A stretch of DNA of 64,000 nucleotides from Synechococcales cyanobacterium C42_A2020_086 (lineage in GTDB: Bacteria; Cyanobacteriota; Cyanobacteriia; Elainellales; Elainellaceae). Under the pieces are notes generated by a model, which saw nothing but the letters and a program-made list of their open reading frames with translations, did not search any database and was not told the origin of the DNA. Positions 45,705 to 54,547 of the stretch are shown here, piece by piece. Position numbers and translations under genes: made by a program. The first letter of the stretch is position 1. The number at the start of each line of letters is the position of its first letter. The DNA lies in NCBI GenBank assembly GCA_015272325.1, contig JACYLU010000010.1:1-64000 (forward strand), given 5' to 3'.

Positions 45705-45718
45705 GTACTGAAAGCTAC
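45705..45718 (-). promoter_or_regulatory. NtcA-binding site of glnB
   Basis: The sequence GTACTGAAAGCTAC is a perfect GTA-N8-TAC NtcA consensus. It lies 136 bases upstream of the glnB ATG, in the glnB leader between glnB and the NIL-ferredoxin gene. NtcA is the global nitrogen activator of cyanobacteria and is known to control glnB in other species. Confidence 0.82.
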
Positions 45719-45789
45719 GTACTCCCTCTGGCAACAGGACCCTTGCAAAAGTATTTCCTCATTTTGCCACCAGTTCTGTCTGCCGATTC

Positions 45790-46194
45790 CTAAAGGTTTG
45801 TGGAAATTGCCTGAACTGGACAAGTCGGGATGCATTGTTCGCACACGACGCAGCGCGAGCGCGTGAAATTGAGCTGGAAGGTTTGGGGATCAAGACTCAG
45901 GGCTTCTGTGGGGCAAACGCCGGTGCAAAGCCCGCAGTGGACGCAGGTCATCTCGTCAATCACAATCTCGCGGCTAGCCAGAGACACACTGATATCCTGA
46001 GAGCGCATCCATTCCAGCGCTGCATCGAGCTGGTCAATATCTCCCGATAGCTCCACCACTAAGGTCCCAACCTGATTCGGCGTCACTTGTGCCCGAATGA
46101 TGTTGGCGGCTACATTGAAATCCTTAGCCAGTCGATAGGTGACCGGCATGTGCACCGATCGTCTAGGGAAAATCAGGGTCACTCGCTTCTTCAC
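45790..46194 (-). CDS. NIL-domain ferredoxin with two 4Fe-4S clusters
   Basis: Residues about 1-75 form a NIL domain ('TYRLAKDFNVAANIIRAQVT', 'GTLVVELSGDIDQLDAALEW'), a small ligand-binding fold also found in methionine ABC transporters. The rest holds two 4Fe-4S motifs, 'CVHCGLCTGVCP' and 'CVVCEQCIPTCP', with all eight cysteines. I chose a GTG at 46194 so that the protein begins 'VKKRVTLIFPRR', typical of the family, rather than the ATG at 46290. The length is then 134. The protein is probably an electron carrier or sensor; its partner is unknown. Confidence 0.88.
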   Translation of the reverse strand: MKKRVTLIFPRRSVHMPVTYRLAKDFNVAANIIRAQVTPNQVGTLVVELSGDIDQLDAALEWMRSQDISVSLASREIVIDEMTCVHCGLCTGVCPTEALSLDPQTFQLNFTRSRCVVCEQCIPTCPVQAISTNL

Positions 46195-46396
46195 GACCTT
46201 ATCTCTGGAAGTGGTGTCTCTGGAGGCGATTCTAGGGTAGCTCAGGAGCAAACCATTCCCCTGCCTAAAACTGGCCGAGGCAGTTGGCAAGCTTTAAAGT
46301 TTGTAAACTAGGGAAGAGCCGCCAACAGTTGCTTCTCGTCTTTGTTGTCTCTATTGTAGGTGTCTTCCTGTGGCAGGCGAGAGAGCCAGGCCCTTG

Positions 46397-46422
46397 GAGA
46401 GACGAATTAGAGAGACGAAATA
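46397..46422. repeat. 13-bp tandem dimer
   Basis: GAGAGACGAATTA then GAGAGACGAAATA (one mismatch), in the spacer upstream of txlA. Confidence 0.75.
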
Positions 46423-46488
46423 TGAGCTGCTATTACTGCTATTGAATGGCTCACCCACGCTGATTCTTTGCTAGACATCTCGTAGCCC

Positions 46489-47085
46489 ATGATGACCGAT
46501 CCCTCAAATCCCTCGAATTCTGCTGCTTCCCCTGTGCCCGGTTCCTTGGCAACGCGCGTGCGCAATCTGGTGATTGTGCTGGTTGCGGTAGCATTGAGCA
46601 CGGCTCTGTTTCTGGGGCTACGCTCCGGCACAGATACTAGTTCTCTAGCGGCGATGGCCAAAACGGCTACACCGCTAGAGACAGCTCTTGCAAACGGTAA
46701 ACCTAGCCTCATGGAGTTTTACGCAGACTGGTGTACAGCCTGTCAAGCTATGGCTAAGGACCTGCATGAGCTGCGGCAAGAATACGATGACCGCATTAAT
46801 TTTGTCATGCTCAACGTCGATAACAGCAAGTGGCTGCCAGAGATGCTGCACTATCGCGTCGATGGCATTCCCCACTTTGTGTTTCTCGACTATCAGGGGG
46901 AACCTCTAGCCAGCGCCATCGGTGAGCAGCCGCGCCCCATCATGGCAGCCAATTTAGAAGCATTGGCTAGCGGGCAACCTCTACCCTACCTGCAGCGACG
47001 TGGGCGTAGTTCAGAAGTAGAAGCCCCCTTAGCGCCGCAGGCGAGCGATCCCCGTAGTCATGGTGCACAGGTTGTGGCGCAATAG
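46489..47085 (+). CDS. txlA: Membrane-anchored thioredoxin-like protein TxlA/HCF164
   Basis: One membrane span (about residues 25-45, 'NLVIVLVAVALSTALFLGLR') anchors a thioredoxin fold with the redox site 'YADWCTACQAMAKDL' (CxxC). 'FVMLNVDNSKWLPEMLHYRV' and 'GIPHFVFLDYQGEPLASAIG', with the cis-proline, complete the domain. In plants HCF164 delivers reducing power into the thylakoid lumen for cytochrome b6f assembly; the cyanobacterial homolog TxlA is inferred to act likewise. Length 198. The tail after residue 165 is low complexity. The first two codons are both ATG, so the start could shift by one. Confidence 0.9.
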   Translation: MMTDPSNPSNSAASPVPGSLATRVRNLVIVLVAVALSTALFLGLRSGTDTSSLAAMAKTATPLETALANGKPSLMEFYADWCTACQAMAKDLHELRQEYDDRINFVMLNVDNSKWLPEMLHYRVDGIPHFVFLDYQGEPLASAIGEQPRPIMAANLEALASGQPLPYLQRRGRSSEVEAPLAPQASDPRSHGAQVVAQ

Positions 47086-47153
47086 CGGTCAAACCAATCA
47101 GGGTGGCCGATCCACCACCCTGAGGCAGTCTGCTGTCGTTTTGAGTGGCTGCT

Positions 47154-48830
47154 CTAACCGCGTCTAAACGAGTGCAACCAGTCACGGATTTGTTCTGCGG
47201 CAATCTCGCGACCTCCCAAGCCAAAGGCCAGGGCAATCGCTACGGCAATAGCCCCCACGAGCAGCCCAAAGGCTAGATTGACAATGCTGCTGGCAATGCC
47301 CATTTGCTGCAATGCCATTGCCGAAACCAAGGCAATAATCGCAATGCGAGCCGCCTGCCCAAGGATCTGCGCTTGGCGACCACCAGAGCTAGCAATTAGA
47401 TTAAAGGCGAGATTAGCCAGGTATAAGCCTACGCCTAAAATCACGACCCCTACCAGTACCCGGGCTAGCACAACGAGTAGCCCATTCACAATGGCAGTTA
47501 GGGCAGCAAAGCGCAACACTTCCGTAGCGGCAACCGCTCCTAAGAGCATGATGCCAACTAGCACAATGATGCCGGCAATCTCAGACGGGGTGCGGCGCGG
47601 CAACAGCGGCTCCGGCTGAATTACCGTTGGGCTGCCAAACGCCTCATCGGATGGGATGGTAGATGGGGGCGGCGGGGGTGGCGGTTGGACGGCGCTAGCG
47701 GGAAAGCCTAGCCACGAGAAGATATTATTGAACCCAATACTGGCGAGGATATTGGCGACCAAATCTGCTACAAAGCGCCCAATCACATAGAAGATCGCCA
47801 GGATCAGGGCAGCGGTGAAAATCAGCGGCAGTGCCGTCAGGATCTGCTCCAGCATGCGGATTGCGGGTGCCGAAATGGCTTGAATCTGCAAGGCATTGAG
47901 AGCAGCGATTGCTGTGGGAATCAGGATCAGCACATAAACGATGGTGCCGATCAAGGCAGACAGGGACAGCCCACCTCCGGTTTGGGTCAAGCCAAGGCGA
48001 GCGCCGATCTGGTTAGTGCCCATGGCAGCCAGCAAATTCGTGACAATGCCACGTACAATCCGGGCAATGAACCAGCCGATCGCGGCAATAATTACCGCCG
48101 TCAGAATGCGAGGCAGGGCTAAGAGAATCTGATTGAGCAAATTCTGCACGGGCTGCAAGGGACCTTGCAGTTGCAAGACATCCAGAATGAGCGGCAAGAA
48201 AAAGAGCAGCACAAACCAGTAGAGCGCGTTTCCCAGGGTCTCGTTCAGCAGAAAGGGACTTTCGCCCGGAAGAGTGCCCGTCTGCTGAGCAAGGCGGTCG
48301 TCGAGATTGAAGCGAGCCAGCCCGCGCACAACCACAGCTTTCGCCAAGGTCGCCAGCAGCCAAGCTACCGCGAGCAGCAGCACTGCTCCTGCAATCCGCG
48401 GCAGATAACTAAAGACTTGCTGCAGAAATGCATTCAGCGGCGTAGAAACGGCGGGAAGCTGTAGAGCGTTGAGAAAGGCAACAATCACAAACAGCATGAT
48501 CAGCCAAAAGACGGCTGTAGCGACCCATTTCTCAACCGGAATTTTACTAGCAGGATCGCGCCGACCCGTCATCCAAGCCGCGACCCGATCATCCAGCGTT
48601 GTCCGGTGCAACAGCCCTTGCACGGCTGCCGCTACAACCAGCGCGACTAACCATCCAATAATCAAAATGGCGATTGCGCCCAACAAGCTAGGCAAGAAGG
48701 CCCAGACTCGGGCTAGCAACTGCCCTGTGGTATCCACGGTGACCTCAACTGGATTTGCCTGAGCCAGCCAGGAGGGAGTTCCTAGCGGCAACTGCCATCG
48801 TTCTGAAAGAACGCACCAACTCTGATTCAT
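47154..48830 (-). CDS. TM-helix-repeat protein, mechanosensitive-channel-like
   Basis: The 558-residue protein contains four to five copies of a unit in which a helix such as 'PRIAGAVLLLAVAWLLATLA' or 'PRILTAVIIAAIGWFIARIV' is followed by a short glycine-containing segment ('GLARFNLDDRLAQQ', 'LLAAMGTNQIGARLG', 'ILASIGFNNIFSWLG'). This is the conserved TM helix repeat (pfam05552) found in MscS-related proteins. I do not see the cytoplasmic beta-domain of MscS at the C-terminus, so channel activity is uncertain. It resembles proteins annotated CmpX or mechanosensitive ion channel family in cyanobacteria. Confidence 0.82.
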   Translation of the reverse strand: MNQSWCVLSERWQLPLGTPSWLAQANPVEVTVDTTGQLLARVWAFLPSLLGAIAILIIGWLVALVVAAAVQGLLHRTTLDDRVAAWMTGRRDPASKIPVEKWVATAVFWLIMLFVIVAFLNALQLPAVSTPLNAFLQQVFSYLPRIAGAVLLLAVAWLLATLAKAVVVRGLARFNLDDRLAQQTGTLPGESPFLLNETLGNALYWFVLLFFLPLILDVLQLQGPLQPVQNLLNQILLALPRILTAVIIAAIGWFIARIVRGIVTNLLAAMGTNQIGARLGLTQTGGGLSLSALIGTIVYVLILIPTAIAALNALQIQAISAPAIRMLEQILTALPLIFTAALILAIFYVIGRFVADLVANILASIGFNNIFSWLGFPASAVQPPPPPPPSTIPSDEAFGSPTVIQPEPLLPRRTPSEIAGIIVLVGIMLLGAVAATEVLRFAALTAIVNGLLVVLARVLVGVVILGVGLYLANLAFNLIASSGGRQAQILGQAARIAIIALVSAMALQQMGIASSIVNLAFGLLVGAIAVAIALAFGLGGREIAAEQIRDWLHSFRRG

Positions 48831-49040
48831 GACGTAGGTTTAGAAGACTCTAAAAGTTAAGGACAAGCAACTCAGGTGAAGCGTTACTATCGAGCAACAC
48901 TATTGCCTGTTCGCAAAATAATACAACTTGCAGGTTAACGAATATCCATCAACAGAAGGGGTTCTCCAGCCTACAGATGGATAGCGGGGTGCAGCTCTAG
49001 CAAGCAATACCATCGCACCGCCGGTGATCGCGGTGGTATC

Positions 49041-49066
49041 CATGTCTAAGCAACATGTCTAAGCAA
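49041..49066. repeat. 13-bp perfect tandem dimer
   Basis: CATGTCTAAGCAA occurs twice without a gap. Confidence 0.9.
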
Positions 49067-49254
49067 TAGGTGCAGGAGTGAGAGGAGTTGGGCTGCTCAG
49101 CGAAAGTAGGCCAATATACAGGGATTCTCGCAGCAGACCCCTAGAATTTCAAGCCTACTCTCGTTACATCTGTACAGCTGTGGCTACATCTGTTGCCGTT
49201 CTCCGGATCAGCCCTCATCTAGTCCCCCAAGCATTTCACTTCGGTTAAACGCGG

Positions 49255-49274
49255 GTGGCTACAAGTGGCTACAA
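49255..49274. repeat. 10-bp perfect tandem dimer
   Basis: GTGGCTACAA occurs twice without a gap. Confidence 0.8.
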
Positions 49275-49431
49275 TCGGTCGCAGCTAGAAGCTATTCCAC
49301 AGCGGAGTTTGCTGCCCATCAGCGGTTGAGTAGCATGAATTTTGTTTGCACTGGATTCGGCTGCACTGGATGCGTTTGAACTACATTAAAAGTAGCAGCA
49401 AGTTCTTCATAAAACTTTATTCCTGGGTTTA

Positions 49432-49887
49432 ATGCCGTCGCACGTGTTTGAACAGTCAATTCAAATTAATGCCAGCGCTACAGCAGTAGAGCAGTGTTTC
49501 ACCGATCTGGAGTTAATGCACCGCTGGCTGAATCCCGCCCTTCGCTGTGAACCCATTGGCGAGTGGAGCACTGCCCTTGGCAGCAAAAGTCGATTTGTCA
49601 TTCAGGTGCCTCTGCTACAGCCCATGCTGCGTAGTACCGTGGTAGAGCGGGAGCCAGGACTGGTGGTATGGCAGTTTGAGGGATTCTTTAAAGGGCGAGA
49701 CCGCTGGGAGTGCCAGCCCAACGAAAAAGGCACCACCTTGATCAATCGCTTCGAATTTGACATTCCTAACCCAATCGTGCGCTATGGGTTCCAGACCTTC
49801 GCCTTTGACTGGACCAAACAAGACATGCAAACCCAATTGCGTCGTCTGAAGCGGGTTGCCGAGGAAGTCTATCAAGGATTTGCCTAG
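49432..49887 (+). CDS. SRPBCC (START-like) family protein
   Basis: The 151-residue protein fits the polyketide cyclase/START-like ligand-binding fold: 'FEQSIQINASATAVEQCFTD' and 'LELMHRWLNPALRCEPIG' at the N-terminus, beta strands in the middle ('GLVVWQFEGFFKGRDRWECQ'), and a long C-terminal helix ('DMQTQLRRLKRVAEEVYQGF'). Such proteins bind small hydrophobic ligands or act as chaperones. The ligand is unknown. It converges with lysC, 19 bases apart. Confidence 0.82.
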   Translation: MPSHVFEQSIQINASATAVEQCFTDLELMHRWLNPALRCEPIGEWSTALGSKSRFVIQVPLLQPMLRSTVVEREPGLVVWQFEGFFKGRDRWECQPNEKGTTLINRFEFDIPNPIVRYGFQTFAFDWTKQDMQTQLRRLKRVAEEVYQGFA

Positions 49888-49906
49888 TTCCGCGTGACCG
49901 GCACCT

Positions 49907-51736
49907 CTAGGCGGGTACCACGATCCGCTCTTGCCCCGACAGCCCAAAAGCAGCATGCACAACCTGCAAGGCCCGCACACCGTCAGCTTCTGCCACTACA
50001 CAGCTAACCTTAATCTCAGACGTGGCGATCATTTGGATATTGATCTGTTCTTGAGCCAGTGAGGCAAACATCTTCGCTGCTATTCCCGGCCGTCCGACCA
50101 TACCCATACCCACAATGCTGACCTTAGCAATAGCTGGATCAACGGTGATCTCGCCACAGCCCAATTCAGGGGCTGCCTGCTGCAAGATCGCCTGCGCTTC
50201 CTCGGCGTCGGTTTGGGCGACGGTAAAGGCAATGTCGCGCATCGGTACGCCGTTAATCAAGCGGCAGCGTTGCGATTGGATGATCATATCAACGCTGATA
50301 CTGCGGTCTGCCATCAAGCGAAACACTTGGGCAGCCATTCCCGGACGGTCTGGCACATGGCGAATTGCTAAACGCGCCTGTTTTAGATCCAGTGCTGCTC
50401 CCCGCACGGGTGGCACTACCCCATCGTGGATTGCCAAATCGCAGTGGGCGACCAAATCCCGCTTGACTGGCGAATTCTTGACTTGAAACGCTTCACAGAG
50501 GGCGGCAATCGCTCGGTCGCAGTCTTCGGCATCCACAGCACAGCTCACCTTCACCTCAGAGGTTGAGATCATCTGGATATTCACCCCTGCTTTAGCTAAG
50601 GTGGCAAACATCTGCGCGGCAACACCAGGACGGCCAATCATGCCAGCTCCAGCAATGCTCACCTTCGCCATTTGTCGCTCCACCATCACCTCTGCTTCAT
50701 TGGCGTCTGGATCGACCTCATGTCGCAACGCAGGAGCAATGGCTGCCGCCACCGCTTCCGCCCGATTCAGAGAGGATTTGGTGACTGTAAAGGCAATATC
50801 GTTGCTGTTGCCTTCGTGAATCGACTGAATAATCAGATCAACATCGAGATCTTGCGAGGCAATTTCCCCAAACAGGCGGGCTGCAATTCCTGGACGATCG
50901 GGAACGCGCAGCAAGGCAACTTTAGCTTGGTCTGTGTCAAACTCGACTGCATCGACGGGATGGGCAATTTCCAGCCCTTGCAATGGGCGCGGCTGAGGGA
51001 CAGGCGACACCACTCGGGTCCCAGGATCGTCCGTCCAGCTTGAACGCACCACGAGGGTCACGCCGTAATTGCGGGCAATTTCTACCGCCCGTGGATGGAG
51101 CACCTTCGCTCCTAGGCTGGCCAGTTCCAGCATTTCGTCGGACGTGATCTCATCCATGAGCCGCGCATCAGGCACGATTCGGGGATCGGTGGTGAGAATG
51201 CCAGGGACATCGGTGTAGATTTCACAGCAGTCTGCCCGCAGTGCCGCCGCCAGCGCCACCGCCGAGGTATCGGAACCGCCGCGCCCTAGGGTCGTAATTT
51301 CTAAATCGGTCAGGCTAGTGATGCCCTGGAAGCCAGCCACCACAACCACACGTCCTTCCTGCAGGTGACGCTCAATCCGTTCCGCTTCAATGCTGAGGAT
51401 GCGCGCCCGCGTATGTTCAGCTTCGGTGACAATGCCAACCTGAGTCCCCGTCATGGAAATTGCCGGCTGACCTAGCTCTTGCAGCGCCATGCTCAGCAGC
51501 GCAATCGACACCTGCTCTCCGGTAGACAGCAGCATGTCCATCTCGCGGCGATTCGGGGTCGCAGAAATTTCGTGCGCCAGTTTCACTAGCCCATCAGTTG
51601 TTTTACCCATCGCCGAGACCACGACGACTAACGAATTGCCGGACTGGGCACTCTGCTTCACCCGTTGAGCAACTGCCTGAATTCGCTCTACCGAACCCAC
51701 CGATGTACCGCCATATTTTTGAACAATCAGTGCCAT
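49907..51736 (-). CDS. lysC: Aspartate kinase with four ACT domains
   Basis: Phosphorylates aspartate at the entry to lysine, threonine and methionine synthesis. 'VQKYGGTSVGSVERIQAVAQ' (catalytic KYGGTS), 'TTLGRGGSDTSAVALAAALR' and 'TSDEMLELASLGAKVLHPRA' form the kinase domain (about 1-245). The C-terminal 350 residues contain four ACT regulatory modules in two similar pairs ('VSIAGAGMIGRPGVAAQMFA', 'VSIVGMGMVGRPGIAAKMFA'). The 609-residue double-pair form is characteristic of cyanobacteria. Feedback inhibition by lysine and threonine is expected. I see no internal start for a separate beta subunit. Confidence 0.95.
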   Translation of the reverse strand: MALIVQKYGGTSVGSVERIQAVAQRVKQSAQSGNSLVVVVSAMGKTTDGLVKLAHEISATPNRREMDMLLSTGEQVSIALLSMALQELGQPAISMTGTQVGIVTEAEHTRARILSIEAERIERHLQEGRVVVVAGFQGITSLTDLEITTLGRGGSDTSAVALAAALRADCCEIYTDVPGILTTDPRIVPDARLMDEITSDEMLELASLGAKVLHPRAVEIARNYGVTLVVRSSWTDDPGTRVVSPVPQPRPLQGLEIAHPVDAVEFDTDQAKVALLRVPDRPGIAARLFGEIASQDLDVDLIIQSIHEGNSNDIAFTVTKSSLNRAEAVAAAIAPALRHEVDPDANEAEVMVERQMAKVSIAGAGMIGRPGVAAQMFATLAKAGVNIQMISTSEVKVSCAVDAEDCDRAIAALCEAFQVKNSPVKRDLVAHCDLAIHDGVVPPVRGAALDLKQARLAIRHVPDRPGMAAQVFRLMADRSISVDMIIQSQRCRLINGVPMRDIAFTVAQTDAEEAQAILQQAAPELGCGEITVDPAIAKVSIVGMGMVGRPGIAAKMFASLAQEQINIQMIATSEIKVSCVVAEADGVRALQVVHAAFGLSGQERIVVPA

Positions 51737-52071
51737 AGCGCTTCTAACCCATCAGCTTAGGTCGATCCCCAGTGTCGATGCTGATTTTTCCATATCTATA
51801 CAACCTAATAACGGTAGCAGAGGAACGCCGTCTTGGCAGCGTATTCGTGGCGATTCCCCGACTAAGCTTAACTATCCTTAACCCAAAGCGGTTGCTGCAA
51901 TTCCCCCCTTGTGAGCATAATCTCTTAAGAGGTTTCGCCTCGCCCTTGGGAGCGTCGGACGGGGTGAAATCTCGTGCCATTTCAACAGCCTGACCCCGAT
52001 TCAGAGAATCATCCTGCTAACAGCGTAGCTAGGCAGGGTTGGTATCTAGTGCTATGATGGGAAAGATGCGA

Positions 52072-52144
52072 GGGCATGTAGCTCAGTGGATAGAGCATCA
52101 GATTCCGGTTCTGAGGGTCGGGGGTTCGAATCCCTCCATGCTCG
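52072..52144 (+). tRNA. tRNA-Arg (anticodon CCG)
   Basis: A full cloverleaf can be folded: acceptor stem GGGCATG/CATGCTC, D-arm GCTC-AGTGGATA-GAGC, anticodon arm TCAGA-TTCCGGT-TCTGA with anticodon CCG at 52105-52107, variable loop GGGTC, and T-arm GGGGG-TTCGAAT-CCCTC. The discriminator base is G at 52144; CCA is not encoded. It reads codon CGG. Confidence 0.95.
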
Positions 52145-52543
52145 TAAGGTTCTGCAAAGGTATAGCCTAGCAGAGTGTATTGCAAGAGTGTAGTGCAGCG
52201 AAGAAATTTTCGTCGGCTTAGTGTTCATTGAACGGGCTGCCGATTGAGCCTGATGAATTGCGTGATAACTGCACGATGAAAGGTGTGATGACATCGGCAA
52301 CATTCGGCGGTTCAGCCATTCTAATGTCATCGTATATGCCAAGCGCATGCAAACGCAACTAAAAATTCAAATACGAGATGCAAACGCAAGACGGAAATAC
52401 AAAGTGCATGCAAGAATACAAAACGACAGTCTAAGCTAGGGCGCTACGAGGGGTAGCCTCCCGCAGGGTAGAAAACTAGGGTAGAAAACTGATTCAACGT
52501 TAACTACCCCACGGGAAGCCATGACCTAGAGTATTTTCTTCCT
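52145..52543. other. Spacer between tRNA-Arg and the SH3b genes
   Basis: About 400 bases without a real gene. The minus-strand frame at 52052-52348 is the well-known artefact of translating a tRNA backwards ('SNPRPSEPESDALSTEL'). Near 52345-52425 the words GCATGCAA, ATGCAAACGCAA and ATACAAA recur several times, and a perfect 13-bp dimer lies at 52465-52490. Confidence 0.55.
52465..52490. repeat. 13-bp perfect tandem dimer
   Basis: AGGGTAGAAAACT occurs twice without a gap, 54 bases beyond the 3' end of the SH3b gene. Confidence 0.88.
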
Positions 52544-53323
52544 CTAGGGACAGGGAGCATCGGCCAGGCGAATCGCATTCGCACCCAGTCCATTTTCGCC
52601 AGTGCGAGAAATCCAGCCGGGGCTACCCTGAAAGGAAATCTCGGCCCAGATCCGGCCAAAGTTCGGCGGTGCGTTGGGAGACGTTTCCTCGCGGGGCGGA
52701 TTAGTCGTGGCGCAGACGATAGCTCCAGCCGGCAGCGTACCCCGAATGCTAGCACCCACACTAGGATTGGAGCGCACTGTCAGCCCGTTGAACAAAATCT
52801 GGTAGCGGGCGTTAGTGGTTGGGATAGGCGCATCACAGCTCGTCAAGAACGCAGCATTCACCCAGCCTACGACAGTAATCCCGGCACCATCACGGCGGTA
52901 AACCTGAGCGCGGCCGGTATCTAGCACACCGGTGAGCGTCACCTGAGTATTTGGCGTCAAAGTGCCGACCCGATTCACCGGATTCAGCGTTGGTTCTGAG
53001 AACACCTCGACCGTGCGGTTGGTACGGCGGCAGGTGTTGACAAAACTAGGACGCAGATAGAGCGGAATGTCGCCGGGCTGCAGCGAGGCGGGAGCCGTGC
53101 GCGCTGGGGGAGTTGTCGGAGCAGGAGTTGCGGGGACAGGAGTTGTTGGAGCTGGGGTTTGGGCCAAGGTGGCGGCATCGAGTGGACTAGCGGCGGCTCG
53201 CATTCCCCATGCCGGACCGATCACTGCTGCCGCAGCCAGCATCAGCCCCAGTGATTGAATCGATTGTTTGATGGGTTGAGAAATTAAAGGGGGATATAAG
53301 GTCATTTTTGAAACACTCCTCAC
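52544..53323 (-). CDS. Secreted SH3b-domain protein, paralog A
   Basis: The protein has a signal peptide (about residues 20-45, 'SLGLMLAAAAVIGPAWGMRA') and a Pro/Thr-rich linker (about 54-85). Two SH3b-like modules follow: 'VEVFSEPTLNPVNRVGTLTP' with 'ITVVGWVNAAFLTSC', and 'LTVRSNPSVGASIRGTLPAG' with 'PGWISRTGENGLG'. Bacterial SH3 domains often bind cell-wall peptides. Conserved cysteines ('NTCRRTNRT', 'LTSCDAP') suggest disulfides and an extracytoplasmic location. It closely resembles the next gene, which shows tandem duplication. No catalytic domain. Confidence 0.82.
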   Translation of the reverse strand: MRSVSKMTLYPPLISQPIKQSIQSLGLMLAAAAVIGPAWGMRAAASPLDAATLAQTPAPTTPVPATPAPTTPPARTAPASLQPGDIPLYLRPSFVNTCRRTNRTVEVFSEPTLNPVNRVGTLTPNTQVTLTGVLDTGRAQVYRRDGAGITVVGWVNAAFLTSCDAPIPTTNARYQILFNGLTVRSNPSVGASIRGTLPAGAIVCATTNPPREETSPNAPPNFGRIWAEISFQGSPGWISRTGENGLGANAIRLADAPCP

Positions 53324-53423
53324 GAAACCGGATACGAGTCCGGCATAGTTCTTCAGGAGAGTCTACCATGCTCCCTGTTTCCCCTTAGTGGCATTAAGTG
53401 GCGTTAATTTGTGGCAATGAACT

Positions 53424-54437
53424 TCAGGAAGCGCACTCGCCATCGGATAGGCGCGTAATGTTGGTCCCAAGACCATTCGGCCCCGTACTGGCAATCCAAG
53501 CAGGTCCACCTTGATAGGTAATCTCGACCCACTGACGCCCCAGTTCTGGAGGAGTTGGAGGTGCTGTCTGTTCCCGAGGCGGGTTGGTGGTGGCATATAC
53601 GATCGTGCCTCGCGGCAAGGCCCCACGTGCCTCCGCAGTTACCGATGCTGCCATGCGGACCGCCAAGGCCCCATCGCTTTCCACACGGTAGCAGACCCGA
53701 GTAGCAGCCGGCTGAGCGGGTAGGGTTGGCTGGGCCGGCTGAGTGGGAGCAGGGGTAGGCGACAGCGCAACATCGCAGGTTGTCAAATTGGCGGCTTCTA
53801 CCCAGCCCACGAGCACAATCGCGTTAGGGGCAGCCCGCAGCAGCACTTGGGCCCGTCCTTGGGCCAGAACACCCGTTAAAGCTACGGTTGTATCAGGGTT
53901 TAGGGTGCCGACGCGGTTGACGGGCGACAGCGCAACATCGGCAAACACCTCCGTTGAGCGGTTCGTTTTGCGGCAGGCGTTGATGTAGCTGGTTTGCTCT
54001 ACTAAGGGAATCGAAGCCCGTTCGGAAGTCGGTGCCGCAGGTGTTGCAGCGGGTGGAGTAGCGGGGGCTGGAGTCGCCGGAGTTGCTGGAGCAGTCGGGG
54101 CGGTTGGAACTGTGGGACTGGGAAAGGGAGCCGGGGCAGCAGGACGAGCTGGAGGGGGAGACTGAATAGGTGCAGTCGGAGTGGCAGGCGGCGACTGAGT
54201 GATGGGTGCCGGAGATGGCGCGGGTGCTGCTAGAGCCGGCCAGACAAGTACCGTACTGCTTAGACTACTCAGACTAACTACACTACCTGCAAGCCCTCCC
54301 AGCGAGAAAATCCCGATCGAGCAGCGGTAGTGCCGACCTCGATGGCATCTGTTCTGTGGCTGCAGGTTTCGGCTGGGCTTGATGGCTTCTGTTGCGGCTA
54401 TTGCGTTGGTTATACTGGTTGCCTTCTGAAACACCAT
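53424..54437 (-). CDS. Secreted SH3b-domain protein, paralog B
   Basis: The layout matches its downstream neighbour: a hydrophobic export segment ('GIFSLGGLAGSVVSLSSLSS'), a longer Pro/Ala/Thr-rich linker, then 'TSYINACRKTNRSTEVFADV', 'ALSPVNRVGTLNPDTTVALT', 'IVLVGWVEAANLTTCD' and a final module 'AVRMAASVTAEARGALPRGT' ending 'PAWIASTGPNGLGTNITRLS'. The ATG at 54437 is preferred; the frame extends to 54509. The two paralogs share the order of all motifs but differ in linker length. The gene diverges from puuE. Confidence 0.8.
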   Translation of the reverse strand: MVFQKATSITNAIAATEAIKPSRNLQPQNRCHRGRHYRCSIGIFSLGGLAGSVVSLSSLSSTVLVWPALAAPAPSPAPITQSPPATPTAPIQSPPPARPAAPAPFPSPTVPTAPTAPATPATPAPATPPAATPAAPTSERASIPLVEQTSYINACRKTNRSTEVFADVALSPVNRVGTLNPDTTVALTGVLAQGRAQVLLRAAPNAIVLVGWVEAANLTTCDVALSPTPAPTQPAQPTLPAQPAATRVCYRVESDGALAVRMAASVTAEARGALPRGTIVYATTNPPREQTAPPTPPELGRQWVEITYQGGPAWIASTGPNGLGTNITRLSDGECAS

Positions 54438-54547
54438 GACGTAACCACTCCTTTCACACATCCCACACCGTTTGACCGAGAGTTTATCATGATGCGATAA
54501 ACTTTCCATGTATTCATTGCAGAAGCCCCTTCTCCCCTGATTTTCCT

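Larger units (their letters stand above)
48831..49431. other. Divergent spacer of about 600 bases
   Basis: No gene. It contains two perfect tandem dimers (49041-49066 and 49255-49274), a weak one near 49348-49377, and a hairpin-like inverted sequence at 49007-49039 (ATACCA...TGGTAT with partial GC-rich inner pairing). Promoters for the channel-like gene and the SRPBCC gene must lie here. Confidence 0.5.

Noticed and set aside
52052-52348. 98-codon minus-strand ORF
   Set aside because: It is the reverse translation of tRNA-Arg and its flank ('SNPRPSEPESDALSTEL'), a well-known annotation artefact.
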